In this document: one piece after another, positions 54,324 to 64,000 of the stretch
Layout: each line of letters starts with the position of its first letter
Position numbering within the stretch: position 1 is the first letter of the stretch
Assembly: GCF_012940005.1 (NCBI RefSeq)
Contig: NZ_SPMX01000053.1
Coordinates: 1-64,000, forward strand
Reading direction: 5' to 3'
From: Candidatus Accumulibacter contiguus
Lineage (GTDB): Bacteria; Pseudomonadota; Gammaproteobacteria; Burkholderiales; Rhodocyclaceae
Length of the DNA stretch: 64,000 bases
Notes under the pieces: model-generated
The model's database searches: none
Seen by the model: only the letters and a program-made list of their open reading frames with translations
What the model was told of the DNA's origin: nothing
Translations under genes and position numbers: made by a program

Positions 54324-55325
54324 TCAAGGGCTCCAGTTCGCGAGGGCGCTGCCGAACCGCTGCCATTCGGCCTCGCTGCCGGGCAGGCCAAAGCGGAGCA
54401 AGCCGTGTGCCGGAAAATGCCGGGTCAGGATCGCCTGCCGGGCCAGATGTTCGAAGAGTGCCGAGGCATGCGCTGTCGCGACGGTGGCGAACAACGCGCA
54501 ATGGCTCACCTCGCCAAGGGGCGCCAGCAAGGACGCCAGCCGTGCCGAAGCCAGGGCCAGGTCGCGCCGCGCCAGCGCCTGCCAGGCGCCATCGGCGAGC
54601 GCTTGCCGGGCAACGGTACGCGCCGGACCCGACAAGGGCCAGGGACCCAACACCTCCCGTAGTCGTTCGAGTTTGTCAGGCGCGCCGAAGACAAAACCGA
54701 CGCGCGCACCGGCAAGGCCAAAGAATTTGCCCAGCGAACGCAGGACGATCAGATTCGGCGCTGCCGGGCCGCCGGCGAGGGCGGTGACACAGTTCTCGGG
54801 GTCGGGGTCGCCAAACGCTTCGTCGACGATCAGCCAGCCGCCGCGCCGCTGCAGTTGCGCGGCGGCTTCGAGCAGCGCTGCGGCCGGCAGCCTTCGACCG
54901 GTCGGATTGTTGGGATTGCAGAGCACGATGATCGGTGTCGCGGCGGCCAGCGCCCGCGCCAAAGGGGCATTCTGCAGGCGACGCAGCTTGTGGCCGGCGC
55001 GTTCCCAGGCTTGCGTGTGCTCTTCGTAGATCGGTGTCAGACACGCGACGACGACCGGCGGAAACAGCGCCGGCAGCCACTGGATCGCCGCCTGCGATCC
55101 CGGCAGCGCCAGCAAGCGATCGTTGCCGTAGTAGGTCGCCGCCGCCGCTGTCAGGCCATCGTCGTCTTCAGGCAGGCGATGCCAGCAGGCCGGGTCGATT
55201 GCCGGCAGCGGATACGCGCCAGGGTTGATACCGGTCGACAGATCCAGCCAGTCGGCCAGCTCGCATTTGCAGAAAGGCGCGTACTGCCGGGCGGCGGCGC
55301 GCAGGCGACCGCCGTGCTCAAGCAC
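54324..55325 (-). CDS. cobD: L-threonine-O-3-phosphate decarboxylase (aminotransferase-like)
   Basis: A 333-residue PLP enzyme that supplies aminopropanol phosphate for the B12 lower-loop linker. Features: [18 protein letters not shown] at the N-terminus (the GINP motif), [15 protein letters not shown], and the PLP lysine in [16 protein letters not shown]. It overlaps cbiB by 8 bp. Its partner CbiB attaches the linker to the corrin ring. Confidence 0.92.
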   Translation of the reverse strand: MLEHGGRLRAAARQYAPFCKCELADWLDLSTGINPGAYPLPAIDPACWHRLPEDDDGLTAAAATYYGNDRLLALPGSQAAIQWLPALFPPVVVACLTPIYEEHTQAWERAGHKLRRLQNAPLARALAAATPIIVLCNPNNPTGRRLPAAALLEAAAQLQRRGGWLIVDEAFGDPDPENCVTALAGGPAAPNLIVLRSLGKFFGLAGARVGFVFGAPDKLERLREVLGPWPLSGPARTVARQALADGAWQALARRDLALASARLASLLAPLGEVSHCALFATVATAHASALFEHLARQAILTRHFPAHGLLRFGLPGSEAEWQRFGSALANWSP

Positions 55326-56283
55326 GCAGCAGCCCCCAGGCGAGCAGCACCGCCAGCCACAACAGCAGGCTGCGACGAACGAGCGTCAGCGCGCGGGCAA
55401 TGTCCTCGCCGCAGGCTGGCCGCCCTTCGCCAAGACGTGGCCGTTCTTCGAGCCGGCCGTGGTAGACCGCTGCACCACCGAGCGCGAGACCCAGACTGCC
55501 GGCGCCGGCGGCCATCACCGGGCCGGCGTTCGGGCTTTTCCAGTGCGGCGCCTGTTCTCGCCAGCAGCGCAGGGCCGCGCGCGTGCGCCCGCAAATGGCG
55601 TAGGACAAGGCGGTCAGACGCGCGGGGATGAGGTTCAGCAGATCGTCGATGCGCGCGGCAGCGCAGCCGAATTCGCTGAAGCGCTGATTGCGGTATCCCC
55701 ACATCGCGTCGAGCGTGTTCGCCAGCCGGAAAAGAACGGCACCCGCTCCGCCAAGCAGCGCGAACCAGAAGAGCGCACCGAAAACGGCGTCGTTGCCATT
55801 CTCCAGCGTCGATTCGATGCACGCCGACGCGACGCCGGCGCTGTCGAGTTCTTCGGTCTGACGCGAGACCATCCAGCCGACGTGCCGGCGTGCCGCGCAA
55901 AGATCGCCCTTCGCCAGATCATCGGCGACACGCCGGGCATGCTCGCCAAGGCTGCATCCGCCGAGCGCCAGATAGAGCAGGATGGCGTCGATCAGCGAGC
56001 GTGGCAAACCGGGCGGCATCGCCAGCAGGAACAGCAGGGTGATCGCGACGCCTGGCAGAAGCAGCAGCCAGCAGGCCAGCAGACCGCGCAGGCGGCGCCA
56101 TTCGCCGGTATTCAGGGCACGCTCGCAGGCACTCGCCAACGCCCCGAAACCGACCAGCGGATGCCAGCGCCGCGGCTCGCCGAGCAGTCGGTCGAGCCCG
56201 GCGCCAACGATCGCCGCCAAGGGCAACAGCAGCGACGCTGGCATTTCAGCAGCAAGCAGGGGTAGGGAAAACATGATAGGCAT
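55318..56283 (-). CDS. cbiB: Adenosylcobinamide-phosphate synthase
   Basis: A 321-residue membrane protein. Signature segments: [32 protein letters not shown] at the N-terminus, [99 protein letters not shown]. Attaches aminopropanol (phosphate) to adenosylcobyric acid. The divergent start is 144 bp from cobQ, and that gap carries no recognisable B12 riboswitch. Confidence 0.93.
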   Translation of the reverse strand: MPIMFSLPLLAAEMPASLLLPLAAIVGAGLDRLLGEPRRWHPLVGFGALASACERALNTGEWRRLRGLLACWLLLLPGVAITLLFLLAMPPGLPRSLIDAILLYLALGGCSLGEHARRVADDLAKGDLCAARRHVGWMVSRQTEELDSAGVASACIESTLENGNDAVFGALFWFALLGGAGAVLFRLANTLDAMWGYRNQRFSEFGCAAARIDDLLNLIPARLTALSYAICGRTRAALRCWREQAPHWKSPNAGPVMAAGAGSLGLALGGAAVYHGRLEERPRLGEGRPACGEDIARALTLVRRSLLLWLAVLLAWGLLRA

Positions 56284-56319
56284 GCGACAATCGCGGCGAC
56301 GAAACCCGGATTCTACGAT

Positions 56320-56349
56320 GTTTCAATCCACGCCCTTGACGGGCGAAAC
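56320..56349. repeat. Solitary CRISPR-repeat-like sequence
   Basis: The 30-nt sequence begins GTTTCAATCCACGCCC and has a perfect internal stem CGCCC/GGGCG with a TTGAC loop, ending in GAAAC. This closely resembles the type I-C repeat (GTTTCAATCCACGCCCC...). No second copy and no cas gene is in the window, so it is not an array. Confidence 0.45.
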
Positions 56350-56427
56350 ACACGGAAGATGTGACGCCTCTCCCGTGTTTGATTATCCCCCTGAAGGGGG
56401 AGGTTTCCAACCAGAGTTTCTTTTTTG

Positions 56428-57906
56428 ATGAACAAGCCCCCTACCCCCAGCCTGATGGTCCAGGGCTGCACTTCCGATGCCGGCAAGAGCGTGCTGGTGA
56501 CCGCACTGTGCCGCATCCTGCATCGCCGTGGCGTTCGCGTCGCGCCCTTCAAACCGCAGAATATGGCGCTCAATTCGGCGGTCACCGTCGATGCCGGCGA
56601 GATCGGTCGCGCGCAGGCGCTGCAGGCACTCGCTGCCGGCCTGCCGGCGCACTCCGACTTCAATCCGGTGCTGCTCAAGCCGGCGACCGACAAGCGCGCG
56701 CAGGTGATCATCCACGGCAAGGCGCTGCTCGACCTCGACGCGCGCGACTACCACGCCTACAAGCCACGCGCCATGCAGGCGGTACTCGAATCATGGCAGC
56801 GCCTCTGCGCACAGTACGAGTGCCTGCTCGTCGAAGGCGCCGGCAGCCCGGCCGAGATCAATCTGCGCGACCGGGACATCGCCAACATGGGTTTTGCCGA
56901 AGCCGTCGATTGCCCGGTGATCCTGATCGCCGACATCGATCGCGGTGGCGTTTTCGCGCATCTTTGCGGCACCCTCGACCTGCTCTCGCCGTCCGAGCAG
57001 GCGCGCGTCAAGGGCTTCGTGATCAATCGCTTTCGTGGCGACATCGGGCTGCTCGAGAGCGGCCTGCGCTGGCTCGAAGAACGCACCGGCAAGCCGGTTC
57101 TCGGGGTTCTGCCGTATCTGCACGGCCTCTATCTCGATGCCGAGGATGCCGTGCCGCGCGCCGTGGAGAACAAAGCGGCGAGCGGCCTGCGGGTCGTCGC
57201 GCCAGTGTATCCGCGCATCTCGAACCACAACGATCTCGACCCGCTGCGTTTTCACCCGGAAGTCGATTTTCGCTTCGTCGGGCCAAACGCAGCACCGCCG
57301 CCCTGTGACCTGATCGTGCTGCCTGGTTCAAAGGCGGTACAGGCCGATCTCACCTGGCTGCGTGCGCAGGGCTGGGACGGGTTCATTCGTCGCCACCTGC
57401 GCTACGGCGGCAAACTAATCGGCATTTGCGGCGGCCTGCAGATGCTCGGCCGCGAACTGCACGATCCGCAGGGGCTTGAAGGCCCGGCCGGCAGCATGCC
57501 GGGACTCGGATGGCTGGACTATGAAACGCGCCTGGCCGCCGAGAAGACACTGGAGAATGTCCGTGGTGAACTGCTGCTTCCCGGAGCCGCTGCGGTCGCC
57601 GGTTACCGCATCCACATGGGCGTCACCAGCGGCGCGGCACTGGCCCGACCGGCGGCCCTCCTCGCCGGCCAGCCCGATGGCGCACTATCGAACGATGGAC
57701 AGATTCTCGCGACCTACTGTCACGGCTTGTTCGATTCTCCGCCAGCGCTATCGGCGTTGCTGACCTGGGCCGGATACCGGCCAACCCAGGATTTCGACCC
57801 GCATCGGCGCCGCGAACAGGACATCGACCGCCTCGCCGACGCCGTCGAGCAACATATGGATCTGCAGCGCCTGGCGGAGTGGCTGCCGGCGCAGGCCATC
57901 AGCTAG
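56428..57906 (+). CDS. cobQ: Cobyric acid synthase
   Basis: A 492-residue two-domain enzyme that amidates four carboxylates of the corrin ring. The N-terminal ATPase has the dethiobiotin-synthetase-like P-loop [22 protein letters not shown], and the C-terminal class I amidotransferase-like domain has the Cys of [20 protein letters not shown] at 56428 is chosen over the TTG one codon upstream. Divergent from cbiB. Confidence 0.95.
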   Translation: MNKPPTPSLMVQGCTSDAGKSVLVTALCRILHRRGVRVAPFKPQNMALNSAVTVDAGEIGRAQALQALAAGLPAHSDFNPVLLKPATDKRAQVIIHGKALLDLDARDYHAYKPRAMQAVLESWQRLCAQYECLLVEGAGSPAEINLRDRDIANMGFAEAVDCPVILIADIDRGGVFAHLCGTLDLLSPSEQARVKGFVINRFRGDIGLLESGLRWLEERTGKPVLGVLPYLHGLYLDAEDAVPRAVENKAASGLRVVAPVYPRISNHNDLDPLRFHPEVDFRFVGPNAAPPPCDLIVLPGSKAVQADLTWLRAQGWDGFIRRHLRYGGKLIGICGGLQMLGRELHDPQGLEGPAGSMPGLGWLDYETRLAAEKTLENVRGELLLPGAAAVAGYRIHMGVTSGAALARPAALLAGQPDGALSNDGQILATYCHGLFDSPPALSALLTWAGYRPTQDFDPHRRREQDIDRLADAVEQHMDLQRLAEWLPAQAIS

Positions 57907-58371
57907 CTATTCGTCGCTCTCTTCGCCGCGCACCAGCAGCAGCGAGGTATGCCCCTTGCGCACCAGGCGGTCAGCGACGCTGCCGACGAAGAAGCGCTCG
58001 ATGCCGCGCCGCCCATGCGTACCGACGACCACCAGGTCGGCCTGCCATTCGCTCGCCGCATCGATGAGCATGTCCGAAACATGCTTCTGCTCGGATTCGA
58101 CTAGCCTGATTTCCACCTCGATCCCGGCCGCACGTGCCTCGTCGGCAAGCCTGCCGAGAAAACCCTGCGCGCCGAGGCGCAGACGCGCTTCGGTCTTGCC
58201 CACGCTGTTTGGCAGCATCATCGCCAATTCGCGTTGTGCAAGAATCGTCTCGTCGATCGCGTGGCAGATCGCCAGATGTGCACCGCTGGCCTTGGCAAGT
58301 TCGACCGCCGCCCGCATGACCTGGCTGGTCATGAAGCTCTCATCTACGGCCACCATGATTCGCTTGTACAT
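57907..58371 (-). CDS. Universal stress protein (UspA family)
   Basis: A 154-residue Usp-fold protein: MYKRIMVAVDESFMTSQVMRAAVELAK at the start and VVVGTHGRRGIERFFVGSVADRLVRKGHTSLLLVR at the end, which contains the GTHGRxG...GSVA ATP-binding signature. Its role in the cobalamin block is probably incidental. Its stop codon touches that of cobQ (57904-57906), so the two converge without a terminator gap. Confidence 0.92.
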   Translation of the reverse strand: MYKRIMVAVDESFMTSQVMRAAVELAKASGAHLAICHAIDETILAQRELAMMLPNSVGKTEARLRLGAQGFLGRLADEARAAGIEVEIRLVESEQKHVSDMLIDAASEWQADLVVVGTHGRRGIERFFVGSVADRLVRKGHTSLLLVRGEESDE

Positions 58372-58448
58372 TTCTCTTGGCTCCTGGCAAAGTTGTCGGA
58401 CAGGGCCAACAATACCACTGATCCTTGGCCAGCAGCAGCGAGTGTCTG

Positions 58449-58994
58449 CTACTTGAGGGTCAGCGGCAGGCCCGCCGCCACCAGAGTCACCCGTTCGCAC
58501 ACCGCCGCCACCCGCTGGTTCAGCCGACCCTGCTCGTCGGCAAACAGCCGCGACAGTGCTGCCATCGGCACGATGCCGCAACCGACTTCGTTGGAGACCA
58601 GGATGATCCGCCCCGGAAGTTCCGGCAGCAGGTCGATCAGTGCCTGCGTCGCGCCGGCGAGGCGCTGGCAATGCACCGCTTCGCCGGCTTCCGCCTGGTT
58701 CGCCGCTTCGCCGGCAAACAGCAGATTCGACAACCACAGCGTCAGGCAATCGACGAGCAGGCAGACCTCGGGCGCCGCATGCCGGTGCAGGGCAGCGGCC
58801 AGTTCGAGCGGTTCGACGACCAGACCCCATTCAGGACAGCGCCGCGCCCGGTGATGTTCGATACGCCGCGACATTTCGGCGTCGAGCACCAGCGCCGTCG
58901 CCACGTAGATGACGCGCAATCCGCTTTCGCTGGCCCGGCGTTCGGCCAGGAAACTCTTGCCCGAACGGGCGCCGCCAATGATCAGTTCTCGCAT
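58449..58994 (-). CDS. cobU: Adenosylcobinamide kinase/guanylyltransferase
   Basis: A 181-residue bifunctional enzyme that phosphorylates and guanylylates adenosylcobinamide, needed for attaching the lower base. The P-loop MRELIIGGARSGKSFLAE is at the very N-terminus, followed by IEHHRARR (His for GMP attachment), VDCLTLWLSNLL and VSNEVGCGIVPM. The start at 58994 is chosen because family members begin there. Divergent from cobT. Confidence 0.94.
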   Translation of the reverse strand: MRELIIGGARSGKSFLAERRASESGLRVIYVATALVLDAEMSRRIEHHRARRCPEWGLVVEPLELAAALHRHAAPEVCLLVDCLTLWLSNLLFAGEAANQAEAGEAVHCQRLAGATQALIDLLPELPGRIILVSNEVGCGIVPMAALSRLFADEQGRLNQRVAAVCERVTLVAAGLPLTLK

Positions 58995-59060
58995 GCCACG
59001 AAGCTTAGCACGACCGGGGGATGCGTATAATCGGTGCCTTTCTTCCCATCTGGCCAACGC

Positions 59061-60095
59061 ATGCATTTCTCCATTCCGCCCACCGCCGTCGTCCCTGAGT
59101 TACAGGCCCGCATCGACGGCAAGACCAAACCACCCGGCTCACTGGGTCAGCTCGAACGTCTGGCACTGCAGATCGGACAGATACAGCAGTCCTTGACGCC
59201 GAGTCTCGAGCATCCTCACCTGCTGGTCTTCGCGGGCGACCACGGCGCAGCGCGCGCCGGCATTTCGGCATTCCCGCAGGAGGTGACCTGGCAGATGGTC
59301 GAAAACTTTCTTGCCGGCGGCGCAGCGATCAATGTTTTCGCCCGCCACAACGGCCTGCAACTGCAGGTCATAGACGCCGGCGTCGCACATGACTTCGGCA
59401 CGCGCGCCGGTCTGGTCGACGCCAAGATCGCTTTCGGAACGTGCAACTATCTCGAAAGGGCGGCGATGAGCACGGCCGAGCGCGATGCCGCGCTGGCCCG
59501 CGGCGCGGCCATCGTCGGTGCGCTGGCTGATCAGGGCTGTCGGGTGGTCGGTTTCGGCGAGATGGGGATCGGCAATACCGCCGCCGCTTCGCTGCTGACG
59601 CATTCTCTGACCGGCACGCCGCTGACCGATTGCGTCGGGCGGGGTACCGGCCTCGACGACTCGGGTCTCGCCCGCAAACAGACGCTGCTGGCACAGGCGG
59701 TGCAGCGCGCAGCCTTGTCACCCGGTGCCGACGCGCTGCGCGTGCTCGCCGAGTTCGGCGGTTTCGAAATCGCGATGATGAGCGGCGCGATGCTCGCCGC
59801 TGCCGAGCGCGGTCTGCTGCTGCTGATCGACGGCTTCATCGTCACTTCGGCGCTGCTGGTCGCCGCTGCCATCGCACCGAATATTCGCGACTATTGTGTC
59901 TATTGCCACCGCTCGGCAGAGCCGGGCCATCTCGCACAACTGCGCGCCCTGCACGCCGAACCGCTGCTCGACCTCGGTCTGCGTCTCGGCGAGGGCACTG
60001 GCGCCGCACTGGCCTGGCCGCTGGTGCGCGCTGCTGCCGCTTTCCTCAACGAAATGGCCAGTTTTTCCTCGGCCGGCGTCAGCGAGCAGGCCTGA
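59061..60095 (+). CDS. cobT: Nicotinate-nucleotide--dimethylbenzimidazole phosphoribosyltransferase
   Basis: A 344-residue enzyme that activates the lower base as its ribotide. Features: [63 protein letters not shown], and the catalytic Glu in [17 protein letters not shown]. Full length. Divergent from cobU with 66 bp between the two starts. CobS and CobC, which finish the nucleotide loop, are not in the window. Confidence 0.95.
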   Translation: MHFSIPPTAVVPELQARIDGKTKPPGSLGQLERLALQIGQIQQSLTPSLEHPHLLVFAGDHGAARAGISAFPQEVTWQMVENFLAGGAAINVFARHNGLQLQVIDAGVAHDFGTRAGLVDAKIAFGTCNYLERAAMSTAERDAALARGAAIVGALADQGCRVVGFGEMGIGNTAAASLLTHSLTGTPLTDCVGRGTGLDDSGLARKQTLLAQAVQRAALSPGADALRVLAEFGGFEIAMMSGAMLAAAERGLLLLIDGFIVTSALLVAAAIAPNIRDYCVYCHRSAEPGHLAQLRALHAEPLLDLGLRLGEGTGAALAWPLVRAAAAFLNEMASFSSAGVSEQA

Positions 60096-60135
60096 GCGGG
60101 GTCAGCTGTATCGCCAAAGGCGGCAAGCACATCCT

Positions 60136-61041
60136 ATGAAAACAGCGGTACTGGGTGCCGGCGCGGTCGGCTGTTACTACGGTGGCATGCTGGCGCGCGC
60201 GCGGCGCGAGGTGGTGCTGATCGGGCGGCCGCAGCATGTCGAGGCGATCAAACGCGACGGCCTCTACATGGACACGCAGAACTTCCAGGAGCATGTACGG
60301 GTCGCGGCCACCATCGAGGCGGCCGGCCTCGTTGGCGCGCGCATGGTGCTGTGCTGCGTGAAGTCCACCGACACCCTGCAGGCTGCGGTGGAGATGGCTC
60401 CACACCTTGCCGATGATGCCATACTGCTGAGCCTGCAGAACGGCTACGACAATGCCGAACGCCTGCAGGCGGCACTGGGGCGGCCGGTGCATGCGGCGGT
60501 GGTATATGTCGCCACCGAGATGGCGGGGCCGGGCCACCTGCGCCACCACGGGCGCGGCGAGCTGGTGATCGGTCCTTTTGCCGGCAGCGCCGAGGTGGTG
60601 GCCGAGTTCGCCGTCGCCGGCGTGCCGGTGCAGGTCTCGGACAATGTGGCCGGCGCGCTGTGGGCCAAGCTGATCATCAACTGTGCCTACAACGCGTTGT
60701 CGGCGATCACCCAGTTGCCCTACGGCCGCATTGCGCCGGGCGAAGGCATTGCCGGCGTGATGGCGGACATCGTCGCCGAATGCCTGGCCGTGGCGCAGGC
60801 CGACGGCGTCGTGGTGCCGGGCGACATCCACGCTGCGGTGGCGGGCATCGCACGTTCGATGGCGACGCAGAAATCCTCCACCGCGCACGACGTGGCGCGC
60901 GGCAAGCGCAGCGAAATCGATCACCTGAACGGCTACGTGCTGCGCCGGGGCGAGGCCCTGGGCATTGCCACGCCGGTCAATCGCGTACTGCATGCCCTGG
61001 TGCGGCTGCTGGAAGCACGTGCGCCCGACTGCGGCCGCTGA
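60136..61041 (+). CDS. Ketopantoate reductase family protein (2-dehydropantoate 2-reductase)
   Basis: A 301-residue NADPH-dependent reductase. An N-terminal Rossmann fold (MKTAVLGAGAVGCYYGGMLARA) and the C-terminal domain with the catalytic Lys and Asn in LWAKLIINCAYNALSAITQ, plus the DVARGKRSEIDHLNGYV patch, match ApbA/PanE proteins. True PanE makes pantoate for coenzyme A; paralogues reduce other keto acids, so I give no symbol. It follows cobT by 40 bp and may be read with it. Confidence 0.85.
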   Translation: MKTAVLGAGAVGCYYGGMLARARREVVLIGRPQHVEAIKRDGLYMDTQNFQEHVRVAATIEAAGLVGARMVLCCVKSTDTLQAAVEMAPHLADDAILLSLQNGYDNAERLQAALGRPVHAAVVYVATEMAGPGHLRHHGRGELVIGPFAGSAEVVAEFAVAGVPVQVSDNVAGALWAKLIINCAYNALSAITQLPYGRIAPGEGIAGVMADIVAECLAVAQADGVVVPGDIHAAVAGIARSMATQKSSTAHDVARGKRSEIDHLNGYVLRRGEALGIATPVNRVLHALVRLLEARAPDCGR

Positions 61042-61215
61042 GGGTGGCAGCACTCAGGCCGCCAGCGCGGGGGTGCTACCGCGACCCTCGGGAATTCGCC
61101 GATCTACGAGGATGGCAATGCGTTTGGACATGTCGATGTCGCAGGTTTCGGTTAAAGTGACTCGATGGCTCTGACCTGTCTGGTCAGAATGTAAACCCAT
61201 GGATGGGAGCGAGCT

Positions 61216-61467
61216 ATGCAAACCTGGCAAATGCAAACGGCCAAGGCGCAATTCTCTGATCTGGTCAAACGTGCGGCCGACGAGGGGCCGCAGGAAATCA
61301 CCGTGCACGGTCGTTCGGTCGCGGTCGTCATCTCGCGCGAGTTGTTCGATCGTTTGAGCGGCAACAGTGAATCGCTGGTGGACTTCATGGGTCAGTCGCC
61401 GCTCTACGGACAGGAGGACATCGACTTCGAACGCGACCGAAGCCTGCCGCGCGAGGTGGACTTTTGA
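61216..61467 (+). CDS. Phd/YefM-family antitoxin
   Basis: An 83-residue antitoxin: MQTWQMQTAKAQFSDLVKRAADEGPQEITVHGRSVAVVISRELFDRL is a classic Phd/YefM DNA-binding domain. The acidic C-terminal part (QEDIDFERDRSLPREVDF) is the toxin-binding tail. Its stop overlaps the presumed TTG start of the toxin remnant, as in intact phd/vapC-type pairs. The toxin is broken (see next entry), so this antitoxin is orphaned. Confidence 0.85.
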   Translation: MQTWQMQTAKAQFSDLVKRAADEGPQEITVHGRSVAVVISRELFDRLSGNSESLVDFMGQSPLYGQEDIDFERDRSLPREVDF

Positions 61468-61658
61468 GCTAGCTGATCGACACCAACGTCCTGTCCGAGC
61501 TGCGCCGCAAGCAGCCCGACCCGCAGGTCGTGACCTGGTTGCAAGCGCGGCCGCCTCAGTCGCTGTTTCTGAGCGTGCTGACACTGGGCGAGATCCGCAA
61601 AGGCATTGACTGTGGCGACGGACGGCTTCACTCCGAAAGGCCGCAAGTGGAAGAATGA
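61464..61658 (+). pseudogene. VapC-type PIN toxin, broken
   Basis: The frame TTG-AGC-TAG-CTG reads (M)S-stop-LIDTNVLSELRRKQPDPQVVTW, followed by SLFLSVLTLGEIRKGI: a VapC toxin start with a Tyr-to-stop change at the third codon (TAC to TAG would explain it). Homology ends after about 48 codons and unrelated codons lead to a stop at 61656-61658. Both the early stop and the missing C-terminal half abolish the toxin. Confidence 0.75.
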
Positions 61659-61669
61659 CTCACAGCCTT

Positions 61670-62518
61670 TCAGCTCAATAGGGCTTCACCGATCAGCGCC
61701 GTCACTTCCTCTTCGATCAGCTCGATGCCGATCCGCTTGCAGAAGCGCCGTTCCTTGTCGTTGGGGTCGGCGATCAACGCCCAGCCGGCGGGCTCGGTGG
61801 CGGCGTCGTGGAGCAGGTCGGAGAGAACCATGCGCTCGGAATCGCGATTGAGGCGCATGCCGAGCAGCAGATAGCGTTTGCCGCGACGCCGCGTCTTGAT
61901 GAACGCGGGCACGGCGAAGCCGCCCATCAGTTCGGTGATGTAATCGACATAATCGGCGTCGGAGGCGATGTAGCTCGGCTGCGGCCTCGGCGCGCCCATC
62001 GGCTTGAAGAGGACGGGCAGGGTCGCATCGGCCTGCTCGGGAGGGATCTCGCGGTAGCTGCTGCCGTCCGAGACATACAGCTTGAAGCGATAGTCGGTGC
62101 CGCCGATGCGTGCACAGCCGAGAATCAGCAGGTGCGGAATTCCGCCATACGAATCGAGCAACTGCGTGTCGCGGTTGATGTCGATCACATAGGGAGGGTG
62201 GAGCGTCGCCAGCCACTCGTGCACCGCCGCGCGTGTCCAGCGCGTTTCGCCATAAGTCGTATCGAGGAAGCGCGTCACTGCCGCCCGGCCGCGCTTGAGT
62301 TCGACATTCATTGCCGCGCGCGGAAATTCGTACATCAGTTTGGGCGCCATCGGCGAGCCATTGTTCATCGCCAGGATGAGTTGCTCGCTGCTGGCAGGCA
62401 TCGTCCGGCTGTCGAGAGTCGACGTCACGTCTGCAAGGACGCCGGGGCCAAGGTAGGGAACGATGCTGCCGTCGGTGAGGCCGGATTGCCATTGCGTGAG
62501 AAGGTGGGTGAAGGTCAT
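61670..62518 (-). CDS. SIR2-like domain protein next to draT
   Basis: A 282-residue soluble protein with a sirtuin-type Rossmann fold in degenerate form: a glycine-rich VPYLGPGVL (20-28) instead of GAGxS, a VIDINRDTQLLD motif in the TTNYD position, a LFKPMGAPRP in the place of KLHG (Met where catalytic His would be), and SDADYVDYITELMG after it. The start at 62518 is chosen as MTFTHLLTQ. It lies between draT and a toxin remnant, on the draT strand. I infer NAD or ADP-ribose binding and a link with nitrogenase regulation; neither is proven. Confidence 0.65.
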   Translation of the reverse strand: MTFTHLLTQWQSGLTDGSIVPYLGPGVLADVTSTLDSRTMPASSEQLILAMNNGSPMAPKLMYEFPRAAMNVELKRGRAAVTRFLDTTYGETRWTRAAVHEWLATLHPPYVIDINRDTQLLDSYGGIPHLLILGCARIGGTDYRFKLYVSDGSSYREIPPEQADATLPVLFKPMGAPRPQPSYIASDADYVDYITELMGGFAVPAFIKTRRRGKRYLLLGMRLNRDSERMVLSDLLHDAATEPAGWALIADPNDKERRFCKRIGIELIEEEVTALIGEALLS

Positions 62519-62668
62519 TGTGCGTACTCCGGGTGAATTTACCCTGCTCACGCAAGAAGCGAGCCAAGTCTTCCTGCCAACCATTGTGCGGCTGACGAAC
62601 CGGAGTTTGACGCCAGTGTAGGTTTTGCGACAAGGGCGGACAGAGCGGCAACCCGGAGCAGGCCGGCC

Positions 62669-64000
<1,332 letters not shown>

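Noticed and set aside
56320-56349. A CRISPR array
   Set aside because: Only one repeat-like unit is present, with no spacer-repeat pattern and no cas genes in the window; kept only as an orphan repeat.
56284-56427. Cobalamin riboswitch before cobQ
   Set aside because: The gap is too short and lacks the conserved B12-box sequence; only hairpins including CCCCCTGAAGGGGG are seen.

Overview
The window looks like chromosomal DNA from a betaproteobacterium of the Rhodocyclales type (Candidatus Accumulibacter, Dechloromonas or Azoarcus-like relatives). The reasons are high GC, two PEP-CTERM proteins next to an exopolysaccharide locus, a cys operon with a DUF934 gene, a full cobalamin assembly block, and the start of a nif region with draT. 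The genus call is inference from gene content; no rRNA or other taxonomic marker lies in the window.

Layout. 1-3.07 kb is the right end of a decayed integrated element: an IS66 transposase remnant, a HigB/HigA-type toxin-antitoxin pair, a tyrosine integrase killed by one stop and two frameshifts, and a 49-bp copy of the 3' part of tRNA-His that serves as the attachment site. 3.4-6.8 kb holds an amino-acid permease, a secreted unknown and an alpha/beta hydrolase. 7-15.9 kb is assimilatory sulfate reduction: cysB diverges from a TauE/SafE permease, followed by cysI, DUF934, cysH (APS-reductase type), cysD, cysN, a CsoSCA-like carbonic anhydrase and rlmB. 15.9-22.8 kb is an exopolysaccharide locus on the minus strand (Wzc kinase, Wza exporter, Wzb phosphatase, WecA-like initiating transferase) ending in a PEP-CTERM gene with a near-consensus sigma-54 promoter. 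23.2-28.5 kb is the glycine cleavage operon gcvTHP plus a glutathione peroxidase, led by a tandem glycine riboswitch with an intrinsic terminator.

28.5-31 kb carries two hypotheticals, a short ClpX paralogue and a truncated hydrolase. 31.4-35.3 kb is the lactate oxidation operon lutABC with a divergent GntR/FadR regulator and two identical 11-bp operators. 35.4-40.3 kb is housekeeping: smpB, ratA, rnfH, guaB and guaA; guaA has a one-base insertion in an A6 run. 40.3-42.5 kb is a small graveyard of duplicated fragments around one intact ribbon-helix-helix/PIN toxin-antitoxin pair. 42.7-50 kb has a second PEP-CTERM gene with its own sigma-54 promoter, a cresol/vanillyl-alcohol-type flavoprotein oxidase, two FtsX-like ABC permeases without an ATPase, a PP-loop sugar amidotransferase and an RRM protein. 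50.1-53.3 kb is a dctPQM TRAP transporter. 53.4-60.1 kb is cobalamin assembly and transport (btuF, cobD, cbiB, cobQ, cobU, cobT) with a universal stress protein inserted. After a ketopantoate-reductase-like gene and a broken phd/vapC pair, the window ends in the nif region: a SIR2-like protein, draT and the first 99 codons of nifH, with NifA and sigma-54 sites visible upstream of nifH.

Theme: the region joins sulfur, one-carbon/glycine, lactate, corrinoid and nitrogen metabolism with surface polysaccharide export. Several control elements can be read directly: two riboswitch aptamers, three sigma-54 promoters, one NifA site, twin GntR operators and a CysB-type dyad.
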